A stretch of 64,000 nt of DNA, taken from positions 26,630-90,629 of the forward strand of contig CAIRBH010000022.1 in NCBI GenBank assembly GCA_903876765.1, read 5' to 3'. Shown here one piece after another: positions 10,874 to 23,948 of the stretch. A program made the translations under genes and the position numbers. A model generated the notes under the pieces. It did no database searches, was not told the origin of the DNA, and was given only the letters and a program-made list of their open reading frames with translations. Position 1 is the first letter of the stretch. Every line of letters starts with the position of its first letter. This DNA comes from an uncultured Pseudomonadota bacterium (lineage in GTDB: Bacteria; Pseudomonadota; Gammaproteobacteria; Burkholderiales; Methylophilaceae).

Positions 10874-12322
10874 TTAACTTAAGCTACTAGTAATGGTGTA
10901 AATACAAATTTCCATGAGTCTTTCTGGCATGATCCCCACCACCAACAATGCCAAAGCATTGAAGCCTAGCACTATCCGCATATCCCATGGGGCTTCAATC
11001 GGATGATGGTCAACTGGTTCATCAAAATACATTAATTTGATGACGCGTAAATAATAAAATGCGCCTATCACAGCCATTAACACCGCAAACACAACCAGCC
11101 ATAAATAACCCGCAGCTAGCGCGGCTTGTAGCACGCCGAATTTTGCATAAAAGCCCAACGTAGGCGGCACGCCAGCCATACTAAACATGACGATTAACAT
11201 TAAAAACGCATGCCAAGGACTGCGCTGATTTAGACCTTTTAAGTCATCTAATTGATCTGCCTCAAATCCTTGGCGTGAAAGTAGCAGAATAATGCCAAAA
11301 CCCGCTAAGGTCATCATGACATAGCTCACCACGTAAAACATGGCGAAAATAAAGCCATTGGTAGTTGCGCTCATTAAGCCATAGAGTAAAAATCCGATAT
11401 GCGAAATTGTAGAATAAGCCAACATACGTTTTAAGTTGGTTTGCGCGATGGCGGTGATGTTGCCGATGACAATAGACAGCACCGCCATGATCACTAACAT
11501 TTGCTGCCAATCTACCGCTAAGGTAGGTAAGGCTAGCACTAGCAGACGGATCACAAAGGCGAACGCTGCCAACTTAGGCACAGAACTAATCAGCAGCGTG
11601 ACGGCAGTAGGAGAGCCCTCATAGACGTCGGGCACCCACATTTGAAATGGCACTGCGCCTAATTTAAATGCCAAGCCTGAAACAATAAAGACCAAGCCTA
11701 AAATAAGCACAGAATGAATTTTAGCGCCTGACATCAGCGCGGTATTAATTTCAGCGATATTTAGGCTGCCCGTCATGCCATAAATCATACTCATGCCATA
11801 CAGCAACATACCTGAGGCTAGCGCGCCTAGTACAAAATACTTCATGGCCGCTTCTGTAGCTTTAGCGTTATCTCTATCTAGCGCCACCAATGCATACAGA
11901 CTGAGTGACAATAGCTCTAAACCTACGTATAGGGTGAGTAAACTCTGGCCCGATACCATGATCATCATGCCCAGCACAGAGAACAGGGCTAAAGCATAAA
12001 ACTCGCCTCGGAACATATCGCGTTGCTGTATATATTGGCGGCTATAAACAAAAATAACTGAGGTACCAAGATAAATCATTAGCTTGAGTACATCTGCCAT
12101 AGCGTCATCAACGAAGGCACCTGTAAAGGCATAAGTAACACTAGGCACATGTGTGCTGAAGGTGAAATAGGCAGCGGCCAGCAAGGCTACTTGCGCCAGC
12201 ACATAAATTGCTATGCGATTAGCTGGCTTGAGGAACAAATCGGCCAATAATATCAACATTGCCATACTGACGATGATCATTTCAGGTAAAGCAGTAATGA
12301 GGTCGTAACGTATATTTTCCAT
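10874..12322 (-). CDS. nuoN: NADH-quinone oxidoreductase subunit N
   Basis: Proton-antiporter-like membrane protein, first in coordinate order of nuoA-N. Confidence 0.96.
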   Translation of the reverse strand: MENIRYDLITALPEMIIVSMAMLILLADLFLKPANRIAIYVLAQVALLAAAYFTFSTHVPSVTYAFTGAFVDDAMADVLKLMIYLGTSVIFVYSRQYIQQRDMFRGEFYALALFSVLGMMIMVSGQSLLTLYVGLELLSLSLYALVALDRDNAKATEAAMKYFVLGALASGMLLYGMSMIYGMTGSLNIAEINTALMSGAKIHSVLILGLVFIVSGLAFKLGAVPFQMWVPDVYEGSPTAVTLLISSVPKLAAFAFVIRLLVLALPTLAVDWQQMLVIMAVLSIVIGNITAIAQTNLKRMLAYSTISHIGFLLYGLMSATTNGFIFAMFYVVSYVMMTLAGFGIILLLSRQGFEADQLDDLKGLNQRSPWHAFLMLIVMFSMAGVPPTLGFYAKFGVLQAALAAGYLWLVVFAVLMAVIGAFYYLRVIKLMYFDEPVDHHPIEAPWDMRIVLGFNALALLVVGIMPERLMEICIYTITSSLS

Positions 12323-12325
12323 AAC

Positions 12326-13831
12326 TTATAGACCTAAACCTACGGGTAGTTTACTTTGAGATAATTGAGTAAGAAGTTGCACCACAGTTGCATTGGTCAT
12401 GTCGGTAAGCGGCTGTGGATATACCCCTAAAGCCAAGACCATCGTCGCTAAAATCGCTAATATTAAAAATTCACGTTTATTTAAATCTTTTAATGCTGCT
12501 ACTTTTTCATTGGCCACTTCGCCATAAAACACGCGCTTTACCATCCATAAGGTATAAGCCGCACCAAAAATTAGCGTGAAGGACGCTAAAAAAGCATACC
12601 AAAAATTGCTTTGAATTGCGCCCAGTATCACCATAAATTCACCGACAAAACCAGATGTGCCGGGTAAGCCAGTATTGCCCATAGCAAAGAATACCGCAAA
12701 AGCGGCAAAAACTGGCATGGTATTGGCTACGCCGCCATAAGACTCAATTTGCCGACTATGCACACGGTCATATAGCACACCAACACAAAGGAACATGGCG
12801 GCCGAAATAAAGCCATGTGAAATCATTTGCACAATGGCGCCTTCTAAGCCCAAATTATTGAAAATAAAGAAGCCTAGCGTGACAAAACCCATGTGCGATA
12901 TAGATGAGTAGGCAATCAGCTTTTTCATGTCTTTTTGCACTAAAGCAACCAAAGCAATATAAACAATAGCGATCAGCGATAATGCAATGATATAGCCAGA
13001 TAGGTGCTGCGCTGCATCAGGGGCAATTGGCATGGCAAACCGTAAAAAACTATAGCCGCCCAATTTAAGCGCAATGGCCGCCAACACCACAGAACCTCCT
13101 GTTGGGGCTTCTACGTGGGCATCAGGCAACCAAGTATGCACTGGCCACATGGGGATTTTAACCGCAAAAGCGGCGAAAAAAGCCAAGAAAATCAGTACTT
13201 GTACATTGAGCGGCATAGCAAATTTATAGTAATCGGTAATCTCAAAGCTGCCTGTAGAGAGGTACAAATAGATAAACGCCACCAACATTAATAACGAACC
13301 GAGCAAGGTGTATAAAAAGAACTTAACTGTGGCATACACGCGATTAGGCCCACCCCAAATACCTATCACCAAAAACATGGGGATTAGCATTGCCTCCCAA
13401 AACACATAATACAAAATCGCATCTAAAGCACTGAATACCCCTATCATTAAGCCGCTCATAATCAGAAAGCAGGCCATGTATTGTGCAACGCGTTGCTGTA
13501 TGACTTCCCAAGCAGAAATGATCACAATCAAGGTGGTAAAGCTAGTCAATAAGATGAGTGGCACGGCCAAGCCATCTGCGCCTAGGTGATAATTGATATT
13601 AAAGGCGGGAATCCAACTAAAGCCTTCTTGGAACTGAAAACCACCGTCTGTGAAATTAAAATGCGTATAAAGCGGTATGCTGACTAAAAAGCTGATAATG
13701 CCACCGAACAGGGCTAGCCAGCGGCTTAGGTTGGGCTTGTTTTCATCTGCACTAGCTAGCACTGCAATACCAGCCAGCACTGGCAACCAAATGGTAAAGC
13801 TTAAAATATGATGATAAAAATAATTGAGCAT
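12326..13831 (-). CDS. nuoM: NADH-quinone oxidoreductase subunit M
   Basis: GADGLAVPLILLTSF, MWPVHTWLPDAHVEAPTGGSVVLAAIALKLGGY. Confidence 0.97.
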   Translation of the reverse strand: MLNYFYHHILSFTIWLPVLAGIAVLASADENKPNLSRWLALFGGIISFLVSIPLYTHFNFTDGGFQFQEGFSWIPAFNINYHLGADGLAVPLILLTSFTTLIVIISAWEVIQQRVAQYMACFLIMSGLMIGVFSALDAILYYVFWEAMLIPMFLVIGIWGGPNRVYATVKFFLYTLLGSLLMLVAFIYLYLSTGSFEITDYYKFAMPLNVQVLIFLAFFAAFAVKIPMWPVHTWLPDAHVEAPTGGSVVLAAIALKLGGYSFLRFAMPIAPDAAQHLSGYIIALSLIAIVYIALVALVQKDMKKLIAYSSISHMGFVTLGFFIFNNLGLEGAIVQMISHGFISAAMFLCVGVLYDRVHSRQIESYGGVANTMPVFAAFAVFFAMGNTGLPGTSGFVGEFMVILGAIQSNFWYAFLASFTLIFGAAYTLWMVKRVFYGEVANEKVAALKDLNKREFLILAILATMVLALGVYPQPLTDMTNATVVQLLTQLSQSKLPVGLGL

Positions 13832-13832
13832 T

Positions 13833-15848
13833 TTATACTTTAGTAAAAAAAGTGAGCATTAAAAACACGCCAATAATCATGGCAAAGGCATAGTGGTAAA
13901 TCAGGCCAGTCTGTAATTTACGTACTACGCCAGACAGCTTACCAATAAGCTTGGCCGTGCCGTTTACCATAGCGCCATCAATAATGCTGACATCGCCTAT
14001 TTGCCAAAGCTTATTACCAATCAACCGAGAACCTGCGGCAAATACACGCTCATTAAAGCTATCGAAGCCATATTTATTTTCAAGAACTTGGTTAATTAGC
14101 GCAAATTTTGTTTGAATTTTGCCTGGAATATCTGGCCGCTGCATGTAAAAAAACCAAGCTAGCGCAACACCAGAAGTGGCCAGTAAAAAGGGTAAAGACA
14201 TCAACCCATGTAAAGCCATACCAGCCGCGCTATGAAACTCGCTATGCCAATGATGCGTCAGCACATGCATGACAGGATGAGCCGCTCCATCCACCCAAAT
14301 AGCACCTTTGAAAAAACCACCATAAAGCATGGGTTCAATAGCGATATAGCCGATGAATACCGACGGTATTGCTAACAGTATCAATGGTAATTTAATCACC
14401 CAGCCAGGCTCATGCGGGTCATCTGTAGGCGATAAACCATGATGATGGTCATGGTCATCGTGATGCGCTTCATGTTTAACTGAGCGCCATTTTTCAGCCC
14501 CATGAAACACTAAGAAATACATGCGGAAACTATAAAAGGCCGTGACAAACACCCCAGCTAGTACTGCAAAATAAGCAAAGCCGCTACCAGTAATAGTGGA
14601 CGCTTGCGCCGCTTCTATGATGCTATCTTTTGAATAAAAACCTGAGAAAAAAGGCGTGCCAATTAAGGCTAGTGATCCGATTAATGAAGTTAACCAAGTC
14701 ACTGGCATGTACTTTTTGAGGTTACCCATATTGCGAATATCCTGGTCATGATGCATGCCCATGATGACTGACCCTGCCCCTAAAAATAATAAGGCTTTAA
14801 AGAATGCGTGGGTCATTAAGTGAAAAATCGCCACTGAATAGGCCGAAGCCCCCAGCGCTACAGTCATATAACCTAATTGTGACAGCGTAGAATACGCTAC
14901 CACGCGTTTAATATCATTTTGAATAATACCCAAAAAGCCCATAAATAAGGCGGTGATGCTGCCAATTATCAGCACAAATGACAGCGCAGTTGATGATAAT
15001 TCAAACAAAGGTGACATTCTCGCTACCATAAAAATACCAGCTGTTACCATGGTAGCGGCATGAATTAAGGCCGAAATTGGCGTAGGACCCTCCATAGAGT
15101 CAGGCAACCAAACATGCAGTGGCACTTGAGCAGACTTACCCATAGCCCCAATAAATAATAAGATGCAGATGGCTGTCATCAACGACCATTGGCTATGGCC
15201 TATCAGTGAAATTTGCACATCGGCCATTTGCGGGGCAACAGAAAATACTGAGCTGTAATCTAAACTGCCAAAGTGAAATAGCACCAAGCCTATGCCCAAC
15301 AAAAAACCAAAGTCACCTACGCGATTGACCAAAAATGCTTTTAAGTTAGCATAAATTGCGGTTGGTCTGGTGTACCAAAAACCAATCAGCAAGTAAGAAA
15401 CCAAGCCCACGGCTTCCCAACCAAAAAACAACTGCATGAAGTTATTGCTCATCACCAGCATTAGCATGGCAAATGTGAATAGTGAAATGTAACTAAAAAA
15501 GCGTGTATAGCCTGCGTCTTCTTCCATATAACCTATGGTGTAAATGTGCACCATTAGTGAGACAAAAGTCACGACCACCATCATCATGGCGGAAAGTCGG
15601 TCAATTAAAAAGCCTATTTCAAAACTAAAATTACCACTTTTTAACCAAGAATAGACAGTCTCATTGTAAGGTGCGCTAGACATGGCGTGATTGAGTGCAT
15701 AGCAAGATAAAACAAACGAAGCTCCGACACCGACTATGGTGAGGATATGTGCTGCCGAACGCGGCATCAGCTTACCAAACAAGCCAACCACAATGGCTGC
15801 AACTAAAGGTAGTAAAGGAATTGCTAAATAAATCTGTTGCATGGTCAT
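13833..15848 (-). CDS. nuoL: NADH-quinone oxidoreductase subunit L
   Basis: QVPLHVWLPDSMEGPTPISALIHAATMVTAGIFMVAR; has a His-rich insert. Confidence 0.97.
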   Translation of the reverse strand: MTMQQIYLAIPLLPLVAAIVVGLFGKLMPRSAAHILTIVGVGASFVLSCYALNHAMSSAPYNETVYSWLKSGNFSFEIGFLIDRLSAMMMVVVTFVSLMVHIYTIGYMEEDAGYTRFFSYISLFTFAMLMLVMSNNFMQLFFGWEAVGLVSYLLIGFWYTRPTAIYANLKAFLVNRVGDFGFLLGIGLVLFHFGSLDYSSVFSVAPQMADVQISLIGHSQWSLMTAICILLFIGAMGKSAQVPLHVWLPDSMEGPTPISALIHAATMVTAGIFMVARMSPLFELSSTALSFVLIIGSITALFMGFLGIIQNDIKRVVAYSTLSQLGYMTVALGASAYSVAIFHLMTHAFFKALLFLGAGSVIMGMHHDQDIRNMGNLKKYMPVTWLTSLIGSLALIGTPFFSGFYSKDSIIEAAQASTITGSGFAYFAVLAGVFVTAFYSFRMYFLVFHGAEKWRSVKHEAHHDDHDHHHGLSPTDDPHEPGWVIKLPLILLAIPSVFIGYIAIEPMLYGGFFKGAIWVDGAAHPVMHVLTHHWHSEFHSAAGMALHGLMSLPFLLATSGVALAWFFYMQRPDIPGKIQTKFALINQVLENKYGFDSFNERVFAAGSRLIGNKLWQIGDVSIIDGAMVNGTAKLIGKLSGVVRKLQTGLIYHYAFAMIIGVFLMLTFFTKV

Positions 15849-15855
15849 GCTTAGC

Positions 15856-16161
15856 TTACCCTTTTAAGCGATCTAAATCGTCAACGTTAATAGTACGTAA
15901 ATTTCTAAATAGCACCACTAAAATTGCTAAACCGATTGCAGATTCGGCCGCGGCCACTGTCAATATAAAAAAAACAAATACTTGGCCAGCAATATCTTGT
16001 AAATAATGCGAGAAGGCAATGAAGTTAAGATTGACTGCCAGTAACATAAGCTCGATAGCCATCAATAAAATAATGACATTTTTGCGGTTTAAAAATATAC
16101 CAATCACGCTAATGGCAAAGAGTAACGCGCCTAAAATAAGGTAGTGGGACAATCCGACCAT
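15856..16161 (-). CDS. nuoK: NADH-quinone oxidoreductase subunit K
   Basis: [42 protein letters not shown]. Confidence 0.97.
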   Translation of the reverse strand: MVGLSHYLILGALLFAISVIGIFLNRKNVIILLMAIELMLLAVNLNFIAFSHYLQDIAGQVFVFFILTVAAAESAIGLAILVVLFRNLRTINVDDLDRLKG

Positions 16162-16829
16162 TATTGACGCTCCTTAGTATTTTCTGAAGGATTGCTTAAT
16201 TCTTGTGATTTTTCTTCCACCACTGCGGCCATTTTCAAGATGCGTATCCGATCTGATTTTTTGACCATGACTTGCAGCGCAGGATCAATAAACTTGCTTG
16301 CTTTACGATCTCTTAAAGTCAGTGCAATCGCCGCCACTATTGCTACCAGCAATACTACCGAGGCTAATTCAAAAGCTAATAGGTAATCGGTATACAGCAC
16401 ACGACCTAACTCAGCGGTATTACTGTAGTCCGCGGCATGCGCCGCTGGCGCTAACACTTTGTCTGTGCCAAAGTTACGCACACCTACTATCATTACCATC
16501 TCGACTGCCATCAAACCTCCAACTGGCAAGGCGATGGGCAAGGCATTCCAAAATCCTTCACGTAATTTATCAAGGTTGATGTCTAGCATCATCACTACAA
16601 AGAGGAACAACACCATCACTGCTCCTACATAAACCAACACCAAGGCGATAGCCAAGAATTCAGCTTCTAACAACAGCCAAATACCCGCAGCCGTAAAAAA
16701 CGCCAATACTAGATATAAGGCTGCATAGACTGGGTTGCGCGTAGTAATGACGCTTAATGCGGCAAATAGCAAAATAATTGCTAGCGCATAAAAAACGATG
16801 TCTTGAAAATGTAAGCCAAAAAATGTCAT
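16161..16829 (-). CDS. nuoJ: NADH-quinone oxidoreductase subunit J
   Basis: [46 protein letters not shown]. Confidence 0.96.
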   Translation of the reverse strand: MTFFGLHFQDIVFYALAIILLFAALSVITTRNPVYAALYLVLAFFTAAGIWLLLEAEFLAIALVLVYVGAVMVLFLFVVMMLDINLDKLREGFWNALPIALPVGGLMAVEMVMIVGVRNFGTDKVLAPAAHAADYSNTAELGRVLYTDYLLAFELASVVLLVAIVAAIALTLRDRKASKFIDPALQVMVKKSDRIRILKMAAVVEEKSQELSNPSENTKERQ

Positions 16830-16848
16830 GGTATCTGTTATCTACTTG

Positions 16849-17340
16849 TTATCTAAAGGCTTTATCAATATTTCGGTCTGCCGCAATTTGCTTTTCATGC
16901 TTATCGCCGACAGCTAACAACATGTCTTTGGTGTAGAGCAAGTCGCCACGTTGCTCACCATGATAATCAAAAACACGCGTCTCCACGATAGAATCTACTG
17001 GGCAAGATTCTTCACACATGCCACAAAAAATACATTTGGTGAGATCAATATCATAACGTGTGGTACGCCGGGTGTTATCTTCACGCTGTTCTGATTCTAT
17101 GGTAATCGCCATGGCTGGGCAAACCGCTTCACATAGCTTACAAGCGATACAACGCTCTTCACCATTAGGATAGCGACGCAGTGCATGTAAACCACGAAAT
17201 CGATTGGATTGTGGCGTGACTTCTTCTGGGTATTGCACGGTAATTTTAGGCGCAAAAAAGTAGCGGCCAGTGAGCGCCATCCCTTTTAACAATTCAACCA
17301 GCATCAGGCTAGTTAAGGTCGATTTAATTTTTTGAATCAT
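16849..17340 (-). CDS. nuoI: NADH-quinone oxidoreductase subunit I
   Basis: Two 4Fe-4S motifs: [12 protein letters not shown] and [12 protein letters not shown]. Confidence 0.97.
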   Translation of the reverse strand: MIQKIKSTLTSLMLVELLKGMALTGRYFFAPKITVQYPEEVTPQSNRFRGLHALRRYPNGEERCIACKLCEAVCPAMAITIESEQREDNTRRTTRYDIDLTKCIFCGMCEESCPVDSIVETRVFDYHGEQRGDLLYTKDMLLAVGDKHEKQIAADRNIDKAFR

Positions 17341-17402
17341 AAATATGTCAGTAATTATGCTGTGTGAGTCTAATAAATTTATCTATATACAATAATGGCT
17401 AT

Positions 17403-18431
17403 CTAGTGAAACAAATAGGCCCATGGCGTTTGCATCACGCCGCCAATAAATACTATCCAAATGATGGTAATAGGGATAAACACTTTCCAACCTAAACGCA
17501 TGATTTGGTCGTATCTATACCTTGGAAAAGTTGCTCTAAACCAAAGGAATAAGAATAATAAAAAGCCCACTTTTAACAGCAACCATAAAAAGCTATCTTG
17601 AATAAACGGTACTGGTGACAACCATCCACCCAAAAACATCAGTGCCGCCAAGGTCGATACCAAAATAATATTGGCATACTCGGCTAAGAAAAATACTGCA
17701 AACGCCATACCAGAATATTCGACATGAAAACCAGCAACGATTTCAGACTCGCCTTCAGCAACATCAAATGGTGCGCGATTAGTTTCAGCCACCGCACTAA
17801 TGAAATAAACAATAAATAAGGGAAATAAAGGCAAGAAATACCAATGCCAAAATCCACCAGCCTGGCCCATGACAATTTTTCCTAAATTCAGCGAGTTAGC
17901 GCACATCAACACACCGACCAAGGCAAAGCCCATGGCAATTTCGTATGAGACTATTTGTGCCGCAGAGCGCAATGAACCTAAAAACGCATACTTAGAATTG
18001 GACGCCCAACCCGCAATAATCACGCCATAAACCGCGACTGAGGTCATGGCTAGAATATAAATTAAGCCTGCATCTAAATTGGCTAGCACCAGATTGACAT
18101 CAAATGGAATAACCGCCCAGGCAGCAAATGCAGGCGCAATGGCAATGACTGGTCCTAATAAAAACAGCGTTTTATTTGAGGCCGTAGGCAGCACAATTTC
18201 TTTAAATAATAACTTGATGCCATCGGCCAGTGGCTGCAATAAACCAAAGTAGCCAACACGATTAGGCCCTATGCGCACTTGCATATAGCCAATGACTTTG
18301 CGCTCAGCCAAGGTCAGATAAGCAATAGCACCCATTAAAGGCGCGACTATGGCGACAATTTTAATTAAAGTCCAGCCAGTAAGTTCAACCGCTGGCCAAT
18401 AACTACCGAATATATTTGCTAACCATTCCAT
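17403..18431 (-). CDS. nuoH: NADH-quinone oxidoreductase subunit H
   Basis: [38 protein letters not shown]. Confidence 0.97.
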   Translation of the reverse strand: MEWLANIFGSYWPAVELTGWTLIKIVAIVAPLMGAIAYLTLAERKVIGYMQVRIGPNRVGYFGLLQPLADGIKLLFKEIVLPTASNKTLFLLGPVIAIAPAFAAWAVIPFDVNLVLANLDAGLIYILAMTSVAVYGVIIAGWASNSKYAFLGSLRSAAQIVSYEIAMGFALVGVLMCANSLNLGKIVMGQAGGFWHWYFLPLFPLFIVYFISAVAETNRAPFDVAEGESEIVAGFHVEYSGMAFAVFFLAEYANIILVSTLAALMFLGGWLSPVPFIQDSFLWLLLKVGFLLFLFLWFRATFPRYRYDQIMRLGWKVFIPITIIWIVFIGGVMQTPWAYLFH

Positions 18432-20866
18432 TATGCTGGCACTTCCGTAATCACGGCTTTATCAAAATTTAACTGTGCTGCTGGCAGTTTTTCAACGCTA
18501 ATGTCACCCATCAAATCACCAAGACCTATGGTATCTTCATGCGCCGCTGCCACACGAATACAGCCTTTTGCCACATGAGGGTCTAGCATGACGGTTAATA
18601 TCGCACTACCTTTATCTTGCTTGACTAGCACACGGTCACCTGCCATCAGCCCCAGTGCTTCTAGTTGGCTAGCACACATACGTGCCATGGGTTTAATGTT
18701 GTATTTAGTTTTTTGTAAAGGTAAGGAGCGTCTAACGATAGGGTCAGCGTTATATTGCGGCACTTCACCAATACGTTGCAAACCTTCATGTTTAATATTG
18801 ACGTGAATCTCAACCAATTCTTTGAGATTATTGTTGAGACTGCGCCAAACTACAGCCGATGGTTTCTCGCCCGCAAAAATAGCCTCTTTCACTTGCTCAC
18901 TGGTCTCGTAATCAAATCCTGGTAAACCCAGTGTATTGGCCAGTACACGAAGCACTTTCCAAGCGGGTCTACATTCCCCAAGCGGTTTAACGACGGCGCT
19001 AAAGCTTTGTACGCGGCCTTCCATACTCATAAACGTGCCAGATGTTTCTGTGTAAGGCGCGATAGGTAATAACACATCAGCATGTTCTAAAGCGGCAGAT
19101 TTAAAGGCAGTTAAAGCAACTACGCATTCAGCTTTCTGCATGGCGGCTTTAGCTAAAGCCGCATGCTGACAATCTAATTCTGGCTCTATATTCACGATTA
19201 AATAAGCTTTACGCGGCACTTCAAGCATGGCTCTGGCATGCATACCAGTGCTGTTAGGCATCACCCCTATCATGTGCATACCAGTACTATTTGCCGCCGC
19301 TGGCAAAATACCGCCCTTAGCGCCTGTGATGCCACCTATGGCTTCAGCCATACTATACATTTCGGTAAAGCGTGGGTCACTTAAAGCCATATTGCCCAAA
19401 AATATACCCACTTTAGGTGAGACTAAATCGTAATCTTTACCATGACCAGCCAAACTTTCCGCTATGGCTTGCGCATTTGGTCTTACTTTGATTTCTGCGA
19501 GCAATTCATTGAGCGAAGCTGGCAAACATAAAGATAAACGCTGCAAGCCAGACATGGCCTTAAGTATTTGGCCTAGCACATTCACCATGTCGTTAGGGCG
19601 CACTATAACCTTGTGGGCGACATCCATCAGCGGATTATTATCTAGCGGGCTGATGATAGAAAGCTCAGCGCCATTGGCCACTGCCTTACGAAAGCGCTGG
19701 GCTAACAGTGGGTGCTCATTACGCAAATTGGAGCCTATCAGTAAGATACGGTCTAATTCTTCAATGTCATGAATATTGCAACCCATCCATGGCGTACCTA
19801 GGCGCTTACCATCTAATCTAAAATCCGTTTGCCGTAAACGGTAATCTACATTGCCGCAACCTAAGCCATTAGCCAGTTGTTTAGCCAGATAACCCTCTTC
19901 CATTGTGCTATTTGGAGAAACAAGTACACCTAGCGCTTCGCTGCCATGCTCATTGGTAATATCTTTAATTTGACCTGCCGCAAACTCTAAGGCTGTTTTC
20001 CAATCGGTTTCATGCCAACTACCGTTGTGTTTAATCATCGGCACTTTAAGACGGTCAGGGCTATTTAAGCCTTCATAAGAGAAGCGATCACGGTCAGACA
20101 ACCAACATTCATTAATACTTTCTTTTTCACGCGGCAACACCCGCATGACTTTATTATCTTTAATCTGCACTTCAATATGTGAACCTAAGCCATCATGCGG
20201 GGCGATGCTTGGGCGACGAGTGAGCTCCCAACTACGCGCGGAGTATCTAAACGGCTTACTGGTCAATGCCCCCACTGGGCATAAATCTATGATATTGCCA
20301 GACAGCTCAGAGTTAACACTCTTATCAACATAGGCAGTGATTTCTGAATGCTCCCCACGGCCTACCATGCCCAGTTCCATCATGCCACCCACTTCTTGCA
20401 AAAAGCGTACACAGCGGGTGCATTGTATGCAGCGGGTCATATCGGTACTGACTAATGGCCCAATATTTTTATTAAATACCACACGTTTTTCTTCGGTGTA
20501 CCGAGTGCCGCTAGCGCCATAGGCGACTGCAATATCTTGCAAGTCACACTCGCCACCTTGGTCACAAATTGGGCAATCTAGCGGATGATTAATCAATAAA
20601 AATTCCATCACACTCTTTTGCGCTTCAATAGCCGATTTAGAACGGGTAAATATTTTCATGCCATCTGCCACTGGCGTGGCGCAGGCGGGCAATGGTTTGT
20701 TGAAGTTTTCTACTTGAACTAAGCACATGCGACAGTTTGCCGCGACAGATAGCTTAGGATGGTAACAAAAACGTGGAATAGCAATACCAAGCTTGTCAGC
20801 CGCATCAATAATGGAGCTGCCGTTTTCAACTTCTAAGGCTTTGCCGTCAATTTCAATGTTTAACAT
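18431..20866 (-). CDS. nuoG: NADH-quinone oxidoreductase subunit G
   Basis: N-terminal 2Fe-2S ferredoxin domain, [24 protein letters not shown]. Confidence 0.96.
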   Translation of the reverse strand: MLNIEIDGKALEVENGSSIIDAADKLGIAIPRFCYHPKLSVAANCRMCLVQVENFNKPLPACATPVADGMKIFTRSKSAIEAQKSVMEFLLINHPLDCPICDQGGECDLQDIAVAYGASGTRYTEEKRVVFNKNIGPLVSTDMTRCIQCTRCVRFLQEVGGMMELGMVGRGEHSEITAYVDKSVNSELSGNIIDLCPVGALTSKPFRYSARSWELTRRPSIAPHDGLGSHIEVQIKDNKVMRVLPREKESINECWLSDRDRFSYEGLNSPDRLKVPMIKHNGSWHETDWKTALEFAAGQIKDITNEHGSEALGVLVSPNSTMEEGYLAKQLANGLGCGNVDYRLRQTDFRLDGKRLGTPWMGCNIHDIEELDRILLIGSNLRNEHPLLAQRFRKAVANGAELSIISPLDNNPLMDVAHKVIVRPNDMVNVLGQILKAMSGLQRLSLCLPASLNELLAEIKVRPNAQAIAESLAGHGKDYDLVSPKVGIFLGNMALSDPRFTEMYSMAEAIGGITGAKGGILPAAANSTGMHMIGVMPNSTGMHARAMLEVPRKAYLIVNIEPELDCQHAALAKAAMQKAECVVALTAFKSAALEHADVLLPIAPYTETSGTFMSMEGRVQSFSAVVKPLGECRPAWKVLRVLANTLGLPGFDYETSEQVKEAIFAGEKPSAVVWRSLNNNLKELVEIHVNIKHEGLQRIGEVPQYNADPIVRRSLPLQKTKYNIKPMARMCASQLEALGLMAGDRVLVKQDKGSAILTVMLDPHVAKGCIRVAAAHEDTIGLGDLMGDISVEKLPAAQLNFDKAVITEVPA

Positions 20867-22203
20867 TACTTTGGCTCCGCTTTACTATCAACCATGCTTT
20901 TGCCATGCTCAATGTAATATTCAAATTCTGCTCTAAAATGTTTAATAAAACTGATCACTGGGGTAGCTGCCGCCTCTCCTAATGCACAAATGGTACGCCC
21001 AGAGATATTGCGACTCACATCAGTCAGTAAATCTAAATCTTCCATCTTGCCCTGACCTTTTACGATGCGGTCTATTATGCGATAAACCCATCCTGTGCCC
21101 TCACGACAAGGCGTACATTGCCCACAACTTTCTTCATAAAAGAAATAAGATAGACGATGCAAGGCCTTCACCATACAAGTAGTATCATCCATGACTATCA
21201 TGGAGCCTGCCCCCAAACTAGATCTGGCTTTGCTCAAACCGTCATAGTCCATAGTTGCAGATTCAATCACACTCGCTGGCAAAACCGCTGTAGAGGGCCC
21301 ACCAGGGATGACCGCTTTTAGTTGACGTCCGTGCCAAACGCCACCAGCCATGGCTAATAATTCAGTAAACGGCGTGCCCATTTTAACTTCGTAATTGCCT
21401 GGATTAGTCACATGACCAGACACTGAGAATAATTTTGTGCCCCCTGAATTTGCTACGCCTAAATCAGCGAAAGCTTGGCCGCCATGCTGCATAATCCAAG
21501 GGATAGAAGCATAACTTTCTGTGTTATTGACGTTGGTAGGCTTGCCAAACACGCCATAGCTTGCAGGAAAAGGTGGCTTAAATCGCGGTTGACCTTTTTT
21601 GCCTTCTATTGATTCTATGAGGGCGGTTTCTTCGCCACAAATATATGCGCCATAGCCATGCACTGCATACAAATCAAAACTAAAATTTGTACCGAATAAA
21701 TGTTCACCCAAATAGCCAGCGGCTTTAGCCTCATGCAAGGCTGCTTCAAAATTTTCGTAATCTTGCCAAATTTCGCCATGGATGTAGTTATAACCGACTC
21801 GCGCACCCAAGGTATAGGCGGCTATTGCCATGCCTTCAATCAACTGATGCGGGTTATAGCGAATAATATCGCGATCTTTAAAAGTCCCTGGCTCGCCTTC
21901 ATCGGTGTTACATACTAGGTACTTTACACCGTCAAAATAGCGCGGCATAAAACTCCACTTTAAACCAGTGGGGAAACCAGCCCCACCGCGGCCGCGTAGG
22001 CCAGAAGTTTTCACTTCTGTAATCACATCAGTGGCTTTGATTTTTTCTGTGACTAGGCGTTTTAAAGCTGAATAACCACCCAATTTAATGTAGCTGGCCA
22101 AAGACGCTGGATTCTTTTCGGTCAATGTACGTAAACAAACCAAGGTCTGACCTTTTAAGTCCGTCATGACAGTCGTGCTCGATTTTGCTGTTTTAGTCGC
22201 CAT
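20866..22203 (-). CDS. nuoF: NADH-quinone oxidoreductase subunit F
   Basis: [59 protein letters not shown]. Confidence 0.98.
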   Translation of the reverse strand: MATKTAKSSTTVMTDLKGQTLVCLRTLTEKNPASLASYIKLGGYSALKRLVTEKIKATDVITEVKTSGLRGRGGAGFPTGLKWSFMPRYFDGVKYLVCNTDEGEPGTFKDRDIIRYNPHQLIEGMAIAAYTLGARVGYNYIHGEIWQDYENFEAALHEAKAAGYLGEHLFGTNFSFDLYAVHGYGAYICGEETALIESIEGKKGQPRFKPPFPASYGVFGKPTNVNNTESYASIPWIMQHGGQAFADLGVANSGGTKLFSVSGHVTNPGNYEVKMGTPFTELLAMAGGVWHGRQLKAVIPGGPSTAVLPASVIESATMDYDGLSKARSSLGAGSMIVMDDTTCMVKALHRLSYFFYEESCGQCTPCREGTGWVYRIIDRIVKGQGKMEDLDLLTDVSRNISGRTICALGEAAATPVISFIKHFRAEFEYYIEHGKSMVDSKAEPK

Positions 22204-22676
22204 TATTGCAAGTCATCCAAAATTTCATCTACTTTTTCTGGCGTCAAAAATTCGTGCATGGTGTGATTATTCACAATCATGAGCGGCGCACCGCCACATG
22301 CCCCCATGCACTCACCCTCTTTAAGACTATACTTCCCATCTGCGGTGACTTCATTGAAACCAACGCCTAGCTTAGTTTTGAGGTGGTTCACAATTTGATC
22401 GCTATCGCGCAACATGCAAGAAATATTGGTGCACACGCTTATTTTGTATTTTCCGACCGGGGCTAAATCATACATATTATAAAAAGTCGCCACTTCCATC
22501 GCGGCTATTTCAGGCATACCCAGATATTGGGCAACTTCAGTAATGCTTTCATTTGACAGCCAACCACGTTCAGTTTGCACGATACGTAAAGCGCTCATCA
22601 CCGCCGCCTGACGCTGATTACCTGGATATTTTGTTAATTCATAATCAATTTTTTGAATAGCTTCTTTACTTAGCAT
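22203..22676 (-). CDS. nuoE: NADH-quinone oxidoreductase subunit E
   Basis: Thioredoxin-like 2Fe-2[13 protein letters not shown]...[12 protein letters not shown]. Confidence 0.97.
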   Translation of the reverse strand: MLSKEAIQKIDYELTKYPGNQRQAAVMSALRIVQTERGWLSNESITEVAQYLGMPEIAAMEVATFYNMYDLAPVGKYKISVCTNISCMLRDSDQIVNHLKTKLGVGFNEVTADGKYSLKEGECMGACGGAPLMIVNNHTMHEFLTPEKVDEILDDLQ

Positions 22677-22685
22677 GCTCTATTT

Positions 22686-23939
22686 CTACCTGTCTATTTC
22701 GCCAAATACTATATCTTGCGTACCTATAATCGCAACTAAGTCAGCAATCATGTGGCCACGCGTCATTTCGTCTATGGCGGACAAATGCGCGAAACCTGGC
22801 GCACGAATTTTTAGTCGATAAGGCTTATTCGCCCCATCTGAAATCATATAAATACCAAACTCACCCTTAGGATGCTCCACCGCAGCATAAGCTTCACCAG
22901 CGGGCACATGAAAGCCTTCGGTAAATAACTTAAAGTGATGGATTAAATCTTCCATATTACTTTTCATACCTTCACGGTCAGGCGGTGCTACTTTATGGTC
23001 TGCGGTAATCACTGGGCCAGGATTGTTACGCAGCCAATCTACACATTGCTTGATAATGCGGTTTGATTGCCTAAATTCTTCCATACGCACTAAGTAACGA
23101 TCATAACAATCGCCATTTACACCTACGGGGATATCAAAATCAAGATTAGCATACACTTCATAAGGCTGTGTTTTACGTAAATCCCATGCTACCCCTGAAC
23201 CGCGCAACATCGGACCCGTCATGCCTAAAGCCAAGGCACGCTCAGGTGAAACAACGCCTATACCGACAGTACGTTGCTTCCAAATACGATTGTCTGATAA
23301 CAGCGTTTCATATTCATCCACGTATTTAGGAAAGCGCTGGGTAAAATCATCAATAAAATCCAACAAAGAACCTTGACGATTCTGGTTTTGCCTGTTTACA
23401 GTTTTAGCATTACGTAATGGAGAAACCGCGTACTGCGGCATTTGATTGGGTAAGTCGCGATATACGCCACCTGGACGATAATATGCTGCATGCATACGGG
23501 CACCAGAAACCGCTTCGTAGCAATCAAACAAATCTTCGCGCTCACGGAAAGCGTACAAAAACACTGTCATTGCCCCCACATCTAGGGCATGAGCGCCAAG
23601 CCACAACAAATGATTAAGCACTCGGGTAATTTCATCAAACATCACACGAATATACTGAGCACGAATAGGCACTTCTAAACCCATCATTTTCTCTATCGCC
23701 ATCACATACGCGTGTTCATTGGACATCATAGATACGTAATCTAATCTGTCCATATAAGGAATAGATTGCAAATAAGTGCGGTTTTCAGCAAGCTTTTCTG
23801 TGCCACGATGCAACAAGCCTATATGCGGATCGGCGCGTTGAATAACTTCACCGTCTAACTCCAGCACCAAGCGCAAAACACCATGCGCAGCAGGGTGCTG
23901 CGGACCGAAGTTCATTGTATAGTTTCTAATCTCAGCCAT
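22686..23939 (-). CDS. nuoD: NADH-quinone oxidoreductase subunit D
   Basis: [45 protein letters not shown]. Confidence 0.98.
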   Translation of the reverse strand: MAEIRNYTMNFGPQHPAAHGVLRLVLELDGEVIQRADPHIGLLHRGTEKLAENRTYLQSIPYMDRLDYVSMMSNEHAYVMAIEKMMGLEVPIRAQYIRVMFDEITRVLNHLLWLGAHALDVGAMTVFLYAFREREDLFDCYEAVSGARMHAAYYRPGGVYRDLPNQMPQYAVSPLRNAKTVNRQNQNRQGSLLDFIDDFTQRFPKYVDEYETLLSDNRIWKQRTVGIGVVSPERALALGMTGPMLRGSGVAWDLRKTQPYEVYANLDFDIPVGVNGDCYDRYLVRMEEFRQSNRIIKQCVDWLRNNPGPVITADHKVAPPDREGMKSNMEDLIHHFKLFTEGFHVPAGEAYAAVEHPKGEFGIYMISDGANKPYRLKIRAPGFAHLSAIDEMTRGHMIADLVAIIGTQDIVFGEIDR

Positions 23940-23948
23940 AATAAACGC

